This document shows positions 1 through 5,340 of a stretch of 5,340 nt of DNA, one piece after another. The stretch covers positions 1 through 5,340 of the forward strand of contig JAJDFU010000642.1 of assembly GCA_020528935.1 (NCBI GenBank), read 5' to 3'. A program made the position numbers and the translations under genes. The DNA comes from Saprospiraceae bacterium (GTDB lineage Bacteria > Bacteroidota > Bacteroidia > Chitinophagales > Saprospiraceae). Under the pieces are notes generated by a model, which saw only the letters and a list, made by a program, of their open reading frames with translations, did no database searches and was not told the DNA's origin. The first letter of the stretch is position 1, and each line of letters starts with the position of its first letter.

Positions 1-305
1 CCATCGCCCGCCTTGCCGGCACCAACTTCTTCGGCGGCGGGCCTGCCTACAGCCCCAGCAAGTTCGGCCTGGAGGGCTTCACCCAGGCCGTCATGCTCGA
101 CCTGCGCCACCACGGCATCAAAGTCAGTACGAGCATGCCCAGCTCGGTGGCTTCCCATTTCAACGGCCACACGCCCTCCGATGCCGATGCCTGGAAGATT
201 CAGCCGGAAGACCTCGGCCAGATGGTAGTAGATCTGCTTCAGCTGCCGGCGCGCACCCTGCCCAGTAAGGTGGAAGTACGGCCCAGCATGCCCCCCAGGC
301 GCTAG
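1..305 (+). CDS. Short-chain dehydrogenase/reductase (SDR), C-terminal part
   Basis: This is the last 100 residues of an SDR-family NAD(P)-dependent oxidoreductase; the first complete codon is at base 3 and the TAG stop is at 303-305. The N-terminal Rossmann glycine motif and the catalytic serine lie outside the window. What remains is diagnostic: the active-site YxxxK motif reads YSPSK (Tyr at 48-50, Lys at 60-62), followed by the usual helix (KFGLEGFTQA, then LDLR) and the strand GIKVSTSMPSSV. That strand matches the family's 'PG' segment, but a serine replaces the usual glycine after the proline. The tail PARTLPSKVEVRPS resembles cytosolic SDRs annotated as 3-oxoacyl-ACP-reductase-like. 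The substrate cannot be told from this part. The gene ends one base from the end of the convergent kynU gene. A role in the same pathway is possible but not shown. Confidence 0.9.
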   Translation, partial: IARLAGTNFFGGGPAYSPSKFGLEGFTQAVMLDLRHHGIKVSTSMPSSVASHFNGHTPSDADAWKIQPEDLGQMVVDLLQLPARTLPSKVEVRPSMPPRR

Positions 306-306
306 G

Positions 307-1602
307 TCAGTCCGGCGCATGGGCCAGCAGGCTGCCCAGTTCCCAGACTTCCTCGAAAGTGTTGTACAGCGGCACGGGAGCCAGGCGGATCACGCCGCCG
401 GCCTTGCCGCCGGGCAGGTTGTATTCCCGCCAGTCGGCCATCACCCCGCGGCGGCTCAGGTAATCGAAGAGGCCTTTGCCCTCCGGGCCGGTGAGCAGGC
501 TGAGCTGGCATCCGCGCCGGGCCGGATCGGCCGGCGTGATGATGCGAAAGCGGTGGCCGTGTGCCTCGTTGAGATGCTGAATAATCCAGGCCAGGTAACC
601 GGTGAGCTGCTCGCTCTTGCGGCGCAGATTGTCCATGCCGGCTTCCACAAAAAGATCCAGGCTGGCCTTGTGGGCGGCAAAACTGAAGATCTGAGCGTTG
701 CTGAGCTGCCAGCCGGCGGCGCCTCGCATGGGTTTAAACCCCTTTCGCATGAGGAAGCGCTCGTCCTCGTCGTGGCCCCACCAGCCGGCGAAGCGCGGCA
801 GCTCGGGCGCATAGGCGTGGCGCTCGTGCACGAAGACGCCGCTGGGGCCGCCCGGGCCGCTGTTGAGGTACTTGTAGCTGCACCAGGTAGCAAAATCGGG
901 GCCCCACTCGTGTAGGTTCAGGGCGACATTGCCGGCCGCATGGGCCAGGTCGAAGCCTACATAAGCCCCTGCGGCATGCCCCTGGTGGGTGATGGCCTCC
1001 AGATCGAAGAACTGGCCGGTGAAGTACTGCACACCGCTGAAAAGCACCAGGGCAGTTTGCTCACCCTGGTTTTCAATGGCCTGCAGAATGTCTTCGGTAT
1101 GCAGGGCCTCCTCGCCCTCCCGGGGCGCTACTTCCACAATGGCCTCGGCCGGATCGTAGCCGTGAAATTTGACCTGGCTCTCCACCGCATACTGATCCGA
1201 GGGGAAAGCCCCGGCCTCCATGATGATCTTGAAACGGGAAGGAGTGGGCTGATAGAAGCTCACCATGAGGAGGTGCAGGTTGGTAGTGAGGGTGTTCATC
1301 ACCACCACCTCCTCTTCCGTGGCCCCGGCGATGTGGGCGGTTTGCGGCTGCAGGAAGCGGTGGTAAGGCATCCAGGGCATTTCGCCCCTGAAATGGCCTT
1401 CCACCGCCTCCTCGGCCCAGTGGTCCAGCTCGTGCAGAATGGCCGGGCGAACACTTTTGGGCTGCAACCCCAGGCTGTTCCCGCAAAGATAGAGGACCGG
1501 GCGACCGTTGTGCTGCGGAATGATAAAGCGATCGCGAAAACCCCGCAGCGGATCTTCAACATCCATTTGACGGGCATATGCCCGGGAAAACTCGTGCGCC
1601 AT
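307..1602 (-). CDS. kynU: Kynureninase (EC 3.7.1.3)
   Basis: This complete 431-residue enzyme is the usual length for the family. Kynureninase is a cytosolic PLP enzyme of fold type I that cleaves kynurenine to anthranilate and alanine, or 3-hydroxykynurenine to 3-hydroxyanthranilate and alanine. Visible landmarks are CGNSLGLQP (40-48), NTLTTNLH (103-110), FPSD with Asp136, FDLAHAAGN with Asp218 and His221, the PLP-lysine motif SYKYLNSGPGG with Tyr243 and Lys244, GWWGH (273-277) and GWQLSN with Asn302. The spacing between these residues fits human Asp168, Asp250, His253, Tyr275, Lys276, Trp305 and Asn333, with one extra residue after Lys244. His70, Ser301 and Asn302 match the human-type set, which favours 3-hydroxykynurenine. 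The ATG start is supported by an in-frame stop seven codons upstream (1621-1623). No Shine-Dalgarno sequence is seen. No other kynurenine-pathway gene lies in the window. Confidence 0.97.
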   Translation of the reverse strand: MAHEFSRAYARQMDVEDPLRGFRDRFIIPQHNGRPVLYLCGNSLGLQPKSVRPAILHELDHWAEEAVEGHFRGEMPWMPYHRFLQPQTAHIAGATEEEVVVMNTLTTNLHLLMVSFYQPTPSRFKIIMEAGAFPSDQYAVESQVKFHGYDPAEAIVEVAPREGEEALHTEDILQAIENQGEQTALVLFSGVQYFTGQFFDLEAITHQGHAAGAYVGFDLAHAAGNVALNLHEWGPDFATWCSYKYLNSGPGGPSGVFVHERHAYAPELPRFAGWWGHDEDERFLMRKGFKPMRGAAGWQLSNAQIFSFAAHKASLDLFVEAGMDNLRRKSEQLTGYLAWIIQHLNEAHGHRFRIITPADPARRGCQLSLLTGPEGKGLFDYLSRRGVMADWREYNLPGGKAGGVIRLAPVPLYNTFEEVWELGSLLAHAPD

Positions 1603-1687
1603 AGGGCATTGGGTTTCCCGCTAATATCGGCAATCGACCGGGGAATCCCTGGCCGGCTGTGTATCTTGGAGGCCACAAAACCGCCCC
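1603..1687. promoter_or_regulatory. Divergent intergenic region between kynU and the glycosyltransferase gene
   Basis: These 85 bp separate two divergent start codons, so promoters for both genes are expected here or in the adjoining coding ends. On the + strand, TATCTTGG at 1662-1669 matches the Bacteroidota -7 consensus TAnnTTTG at five of its six fixed positions and lies 18 bases before the ATG. No TTG is seen at the expected -33 distance. On the - strand no good -7 match was found for kynU. GGAGG at 1668-1672 is 15 bases from the ATG, too far for a normal Shine-Dalgarno sequence. The assignment is weak and rests mainly on gene arrangement. Confidence 0.35.
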
Positions 1688-3373
1688 ATGCAGCAACGCC
1701 TACTGCAAGCTTGGTTTGACGGCATGCCGCCCGCTCCCTTCGGGCTGCTGCTGGCCCTGGTATTGGGGGTTAACATGCTGGGGCTTTTCAACGAGGTGTT
1801 CATCGCCGACTCGGCCCTGTACGCGGCCATCGCCAAGACCATGGCCGAGACCAACAACTACCTGGAGCTCTTCGTACAGGGAAAGGACTGGATCGACAAG
1901 CCCCATTTTCCCTTTTGGGTGACGGCGTTGAGCTTCGAGCTGTTCGGTATCAGCCCGTTCACCTATAAGCTTCCCGCTTTTCTCTTCACTATCCTGGCCC
2001 TTTGGTATACATTTCACCTTACCCGGCAATGGTACGGCCGGGAGGCGGCCTGGTGGTCTGCCATCGTCCTGGCATCGGCCATACACATCATCCTATCTAA
2101 CAACGACGTGCGGGCCGAGCCCTTCCTCATGGCCTTGTTGATCGGCAGTGTGTATCACTATGGAGAGGCACTGCGCAGGCCCTATCTGCTGCATCTGATC
2201 GCCGCTTCCTTCTTCGCGGCCTGCGCGGTCATGACCAAAGGCATTTTCACTCTCATCCCCATCGGGGCAGGCGTAGTTGTTCACCTCGGGCTCAGCGGGC
2301 AGTGGAAAATGCTGCTGCACTGGAAATGGGTGCTCAGTGCCTTTCTGATCCTGGTGTTCATCCTGCCGGAGCTCTATGCCCTGTACATGCAGTTCGATCT
2401 TCACCCCGAGAAAGAAGTGCGCGGACAGACGGCGTTTTCAGGGCTGCGCTTCTTCTTCTGGGACAGCCAGTTTGGACGCTATGCCAACACGGGACCGATC
2501 AAAGGAAAGGGCGATTGGTGGTTTATTCCGCAGACGACCCTCTGGGCGTTCGGTCCGTGGGCCCTGTTGCTGTATGGGGGAATGGTGCAGGTCTTCCGGC
2601 GAAAATGGACGCTTCCGGAGTGGTTCTCCATAACGGTGTACCTGCTCATGCTGCTCCTGTTTTCCACCTCCCAGTTTCAGCTCTCGCACTACATGAACAT
2701 GGTCTTTCCTTTTGGCGCTGTACTGACGGCTTACTTTTTGACCCGGCTGAGGACGGAGACTGCCCTTCGGTGGTACCGGGCCGGACAATGGATCTACTGG
2801 GTGATTATCGGCCTGGTCGTCCTCGGCGTAGAAGCCGTGCTGCAGTCCGGGCGATGGCCCTGGCTGGCGCTGACCGGGTTCGTCGCCATCGCCCTCTGGT
2901 GGACGGTGCGCCGGTCGGTTGACCATCCCATTCGGCGCATCACCTCTTTTTCCGTGCTCGGGAGCATCGTCATCGGCCTGTACCTGAATACCGTTTTTTA
3001 TCCGGTGATCCTGGAATACCAGTCGGGTATTCGCGCCGCGAAACGGGCGAACCGAAGCTATCCGGGCCGATCCGCCGGCGCGGAAGAGGTGTACACCTGG
3101 CTGTTTGAGTTTTACCTGGACGGCCCCATGGTCTATACCGACTGGGACGAATCGCCTTCCCGCTGGCCCGACCTCTTGTTCACCAACCAAAGGGGACTGC
3201 TCAGACTCGCCCGGCAGGATATTCCCTTCGAGGTCATCGAAACCTTCGGTCACTACCACACCACCGCTCTGACCTTTGCGTTTTTGTACAAACCCACTCG
3301 CCCCGGGACGCTGGAGACCCGCTATTTGGTCGCCTTGAAAAAAAGGGAATATATTCAGGACAACGAGCACTGA
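1688..3373 (+). CDS. GT-C family membrane glycosyltransferase (GT39/ArnT-like)
   Basis: This 561-residue inner-membrane protein has about 13 hydrophobic spans (for example near 17-35, 93-111, 122-136, 166-182, 184-200, 213-235, 283-303, 312-328, 336-354, 368-385, 390-407 and 418-439) and a hydrophilic C-terminal part from about 440. It resembles the PMT/ArnT type of glycosyltransferase, which moves a sugar from a polyprenyl-phosphate donor to a lipid or protein on the periplasmic side. The first loop has ADSALYAAIAKTM with the expected catalytic Asp41, then WIDKPHFPFW (68-77), equivalent to the ArnT FEKP segment with Asp70 for Glu and Lys71 kept. Further family features are MTKG (182-185), the loop FFFWDSQFGRY (255-265) and SHYMNMVFPF (333-342). 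Acceptor and donor cannot be predicted. The ATG follows no close Shine-Dalgarno sequence. A predicted secreted esterase gene lies 54 bp downstream on the same strand, so co-transcription is plausible. Confidence 0.88.
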   Translation: MQQRLLQAWFDGMPPAPFGLLLALVLGVNMLGLFNEVFIADSALYAAIAKTMAETNNYLELFVQGKDWIDKPHFPFWVTALSFELFGISPFTYKLPAFLFTILALWYTFHLTRQWYGREAAWWSAIVLASAIHIILSNNDVRAEPFLMALLIGSVYHYGEALRRPYLLHLIAASFFAACAVMTKGIFTLIPIGAGVVVHLGLSGQWKMLLHWKWVLSAFLILVFILPELYALYMQFDLHPEKEVRGQTAFSGLRFFFWDSQFGRYANTGPIKGKGDWWFIPQTTLWAFGPWALLLYGGMVQVFRRKWTLPEWFSITVYLLMLLLFSTSQFQLSHYMNMVFPFGAVLTAYFLTRLRTETALRWYRAGQWIYWVIIGLVVLGVEAVLQSGRWPWLALTGFVAIALWWTVRRSVDHPIRRITSFSVLGSIVIGLYLNTVFYPVILEYQSGIRAAKRANRSYPGRSAGAEEVYTWLFEFYLDGPMVYTDWDESPSRWPDLLFTNQRGLLRLARQDIPFEVIETFGHYHTTALTFAFLYKPTRPGTLETRYLVALKKREYIQDNEH

Positions 3374-3427
3374 GCCGGCACCCGTTGGAAGGTGCGTTTT
3401 ACTCCCGGCCCGATAAACCCGCGACTT

Positions 3428-4561
3428 ATGCGAAAGATATTCCACGGACTGCTACTAACCATGTGCGGCTTTTCCCTTGGCCTCTCCGGACAACCGGCCG
3501 GGGTCACGTTTGAACTTTCCGCATCCACCCTTTCCGATACGGCTGAGGTCTATGTCACCGGCAACAGGGCGATTTTTGGTCCCTGGAACCCCGGAAAAGT
3601 CGCGCTCGAAAAAAAAGGCAACCACTATTGGGCCAAAACAGTGCCCCTGGCAAGGGGCTCCCTGGAATACAAATTCACGCTGGGCTCCTGGGAGAAGGAG
3701 GCCGCGCGGCCCAATGGACAACCCCTGTCCAACTTCAGGGCCGACGTACAGTCCGACACGGTCCTCCGGCACCGCATCGGCTACTGGACCGCCGGCACGG
3801 CACCGCCCGAAGGGCAGATCACCGGCACGGTCAACTACCACCGGGGAACCGAATATCCGGGCATAGCCGAGCGCGATGTGATCGTTTGGTTGCCACCCGG
3901 CTATGAAGAGGATCACCGCCGCCGCTATCCGGTGCTGTATATGCACGACGGGCAAAATGTTTTTGACCCGGCCACCAGTTCGTTTGGCGTGGACTGGCAG
4001 GTGGACGAAACCTGTACCCGCCTGATCGAAGCCCAAGCGATCGAGCCCTTGATCGTCGTGGGTATTTACAACAGCCCGGATCGCGCCCTGGACTACAGCC
4101 CCGGGCCCAAGGGCGACGCCTATATGGCCTATCTGGTCAAACAGCTCAAGCCCTTCATCGACCGCATGTACCGCACCCGGCCGGAGCGTGAGCACACCTT
4201 CACCGGCGGCGCATCCATGGGCGGGCTCATCGCATTCATGCTGGCCTGGGAGTACCCGGAGGTCTTTTCCGGAGCCCTCTGCATGTCGCCGGCCTTCCGG
4301 TACAAAACCTTTGACTTAGTCGCCCCCGTAAGTGCTTACCGGGGAGCGAAAAAACCGGTGCGCATCTATCTGGACAACGGCGGAGTAGGCTTGGAAAATC
4401 AGTTGCAACCCGGCGTGACGGACATGTACCGGACGCTGAACAGCCTGGGCTACACCCCCGGCCAAGACCTCCTTTGGGTATATGCCCCCGGGGCCGAGCA
4501 CTTCGAGTCGGCCTGGGCCGCCCGCATGCCCGTGGCTCTGCAGTGGCTGCTGAATCCCTGA
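3428..4561 (+). CDS. Predicted secreted esterase with N-terminal CBM20-like domain
   Basis: This 377-residue protein belongs to the alpha/beta-hydrolase group of the esterase D/enterochelin esterase (Fes) type. I chose the ATG at 3428 because it begins a normal signal peptide (MRK, then a hydrophobic stretch to about residue 20); the frame also opens at a GTG at 3392, which would add 12 unsuitable residues. Residues about 25-115 look like a CBM20-like beta-sandwich: VYVTGNRAIFGPWNPG (41-56), an aromatic near 68 and LEYKFTLGSW (79-88). The hydrolase part runs from about 130: VIVWLPPGY, YMHDGQNVFD (171-180), the nucleophile elbow GGASMGG with Ser263, YLDNGG with Asp316, and AEHFESAW with His358, giving a plausible Ser-Asp-His triad. 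Cys13 does not sit in a good lipobox, so a lipoprotein is not favoured. The substrate is unknown; sugar-ester or siderophore-ester cleavage are both possible. It may be co-transcribed with the glycosyltransferase upstream. Confidence 0.88.
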   Translation: MRKIFHGLLLTMCGFSLGLSGQPAGVTFELSASTLSDTAEVYVTGNRAIFGPWNPGKVALEKKGNHYWAKTVPLARGSLEYKFTLGSWEKEAARPNGQPLSNFRADVQSDTVLRHRIGYWTAGTAPPEGQITGTVNYHRGTEYPGIAERDVIVWLPPGYEEDHRRRYPVLYMHDGQNVFDPATSSFGVDWQVDETCTRLIEAQAIEPLIVVGIYNSPDRALDYSPGPKGDAYMAYLVKQLKPFIDRMYRTRPEREHTFTGGASMGGLIAFMLAWEYPEVFSGALCMSPAFRYKTFDLVAPVSAYRGAKKPVRIYLDNGGVGLENQLQPGVTDMYRTLNSLGYTPGQDLLWVYAPGAEHFESAWAARMPVALQWLLNP

Positions 4562-4631
4562 CGCGGAGCGAGCCGACCGGTGGAATATGCAGCTGATACC
4601 GTTTAAAAATAAAAAGTCGCGTATTCCCGCT

Positions 4632-4676
4632 TTTCAGGATAAAATGCCAACCGAAAAAGGTCATTTTATCCTGAAA
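4632..4676. repeat. Perfect 15-bp inverted repeat (hairpin), possible 3' end element
   Basis: The arms TTTCAGGATAAAATG (4632-4646) and CATTTTATCCTGAAA (4662-4676) are exact reverse complements. The centre adds ACC/GGT pairing (4650-4652 with 4659-4661) around the six-base loop GAAAAA, leaving a CCA bulge on the left arm. It starts 70 bases after the esterase stop codon, inside an AT-rich stretch (35 G/C in the 90 bases 4591-4680). No T-run follows the right arm, so it is not a textbook intrinsic terminator on the + strand. A 3' processing or stability hairpin, an atypical terminator, a protein-binding palindrome or a small dispersed repeat all remain possible. Confidence 0.85.
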
Positions 4677-4754
4677 CCCGTATAAGGAGCAAGGATTTAC
4701 CGGGCCAATGCCCGCCGGGGGGTCCGCCTTCCCACCGTCCTACCGGACGTCTTC

Positions 4755-4785
4755 CTGCAGGCATCCCTACAAATCCGTACTTTTG
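4755..4785 (+). promoter_or_regulatory. Bacteroidota-type promoter for pheS
   Basis: TACTTTTG at 4778-4785 is an exact match to the Bacteroidota -7 element TAnnTTTG. At 4755-4757, 20 bases upstream of the -7 element, CTG stands where a TTG -33 box is expected, a one-base departure. Transcription would begin a few bases after 4785, giving a leader of under 25 bases before the pheS ATG at 4809. The leader has no Shine-Dalgarno sequence, as is common in this phylum. Position and motif agree, but the -33 box is weak. Confidence 0.6.
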
Positions 4786-4808
4786 GCCTTCGAAAAAGAC
4801 CCAGCCCC

Positions 4809-5340
4809 ATGCCGGAAGACGTTTTCAAGAAAGTGGAAGCCCTCATCGAGGAGATCGAACGAGCTGATCCGAATACTGCGGAGGACGTGGAGCAGTTCCG
4901 CATTCGCTTTTTGGGCAGCAAAAACGTGCTCAAACCCCTGATGGGAGAGATCCGCCACATTCCGAACGAGCAAAAGAAGGACTACGGTCAGCTGGTCAAT
5001 CGCGCCAAACAGATCGCCCAGCAGAAGTACGAGACCCTGCAAGCCCGGGCCGAAGCGGCCGAGGCGGAAGCCGAAGCGGAAAAGCTGGACCTCACTGCGC
5101 CGGCCGAACCGCTGGAATTGGGCGCCCGCCATCCGGTGGCTCTCACCCTCAACCGCATCATTCGCATTTTCGAGCGCATCGGCTTCGTAGTGGCTGAAGA
5201 CCGGGAGATCGAGGACGACTGGCACAACTTCACCGCCATGAACACCCCGGCCGACCACCCGGCACGCGATATGCAGGACACCTACTACCTTCGCAACAGC
5301 ACCGAAATGCTGTTGCGCACCCACACCTCCAGTGTGCAGG
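4809..5340 (+). CDS. pheS: Phenylalanyl-tRNA synthetase alpha subunit, N-terminal part
   Basis: The first 177 residues of PheS are present, about half of the usual 340-350; the gene runs off the right edge. In the alpha2-beta2 enzyme this subunit carries the class II catalytic domain that charges tRNA-Phe with phenylalanine. Residues 1-95 form the N-terminal coiled-coil arm, including FRIRFLGSKN (30-39) and an Ala/Glu-rich stretch (79-91). The catalytic domain begins around GARHPVALTLNRI (105-117), followed by EIEDDWHNFTAMN (133-145), HPARDMQDTYYL (150-161) and LLRTHTSSVQ (168-177), which are strongly PheS-like. At 130-133 the sequence is EDRE where most PheS proteins have EGPE, so the proline of class II motif 1 is replaced by Arg132. 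The ATG start fits the family's N-terminus and follows a promoter-like sequence at 4755-4785. The pheT partner gene is not in the window. Confidence 0.96.
   Translation, partial: MPEDVFKKVEALIEEIERADPNTAEDVEQFRIRFLGSKNVLKPLMGEIRHIPNEQKKDYGQLVNRAKQIAQQKYETLQARAEAAEAEAEAEKLDLTAPAEPLELGARHPVALTLNRIIRIFERIGFVVAEDREIEDDWHNFTAMNTPADHPARDMQDTYYLRNSTEMLLRTHTSSVQ

Noticed and set aside
940..1719. 259-codon open frame on the + strand opposite kynU
   Set aside because: It lies almost wholly opposite a clear kynureninase with full active-site motifs, has no recognisable family features, and overlaps the start of the glycosyltransferase gene. High GC at third codon positions makes such antisense frames common.
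3392..3427. GTG start that would lengthen the esterase by 12 residues
   Set aside because: The added residues (VRFTPGPINPRL) would put a proline-rich stretch before the signal peptide; the ATG at 3428 gives a standard Lys/Arg-then-hydrophobic signal sequence.
2438..3445. 335-codon open frame on the - strand opposite the glycosyltransferase gene
   Set aside because: Its translation is Gly/Pro/Arg/Gln-rich with no membrane spans or motifs, while the opposite strand encodes a coherent multi-span protein.
3455..4195. 246-codon open frame on the - strand opposite the esterase gene
   Set aside because: It is a shadow of the esterase frame; the + strand carries the signal peptide and catalytic motifs.
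4701..4714. Short GC hairpin CGGGC-CAAT-GCCCG
   Set aside because: A five-pair stem is expected by chance in GC-rich DNA, and no T-run follows it.
4562..4808. T-box riboswitch or pheM-type attenuator controlling pheS
   Set aside because: No T-box-like conserved bulge or specifier arrangement is seen, no run of Phe codons is followed by a terminator hairpin with a T-run, and the best promoter lies after the hairpin.

Overview
The window is about 60% GC and gene dense. It most likely comes from the chromosome of a high-GC member of the Bacteroidota, with Saprospiria-like lineages or relatives as a guess. The reasons are the Bacteroidota-like PheS and kynureninase sequences, the absence of Shine-Dalgarno sequences at correct spacing before any start, and a perfect Bacteroidota-type -7 box (TAnnTTTG) just before pheS. 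Nothing points to a plasmid, phage or insertion sequence. No tRNA, rRNA or CRISPR array was seen.

Layout from left to right. Bases 1-305 carry the C-terminal 100 residues of a short-chain dehydrogenase/reductase on the + strand. It ends tail to tail, with one base between stop codons, against a complete kynureninase gene (kynU, 307-1602, - strand). A divergent spacer of 85 bp separates kynU from a + strand pair: a 13-or-so-span GT-C family glycosyltransferase (1688-3373) and, 54 bp later, a predicted secreted esterase with an N-terminal CBM20-like domain (start revised to 3428, end 4561). A 247-bp spacer follows. It holds an AT-rich island with a strong perfect-stem hairpin and then a promoter-like sequence. 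The window ends in the first 177 residues of pheS, the phenylalanyl-tRNA synthetase alpha subunit.

Functionally, the genes are mostly independent. KynU splits (3-hydroxy)kynurenine in tryptophan breakdown. Three specificity residues match the human enzyme rather than the Pseudomonas one, which points to 3-hydroxykynurenine and so to de novo NAD synthesis. The glycosyltransferase and the esterase may be co-transcribed and both would act at or outside the inner membrane, but a shared pathway is only inferred. PheS is housekeeping.

I found no convincing new multi-gene system. The points most worth a second look are the kynureninase specificity residues, the replacement of the usual motif 1 proline in PheS, and the hairpin in the AT-rich island.
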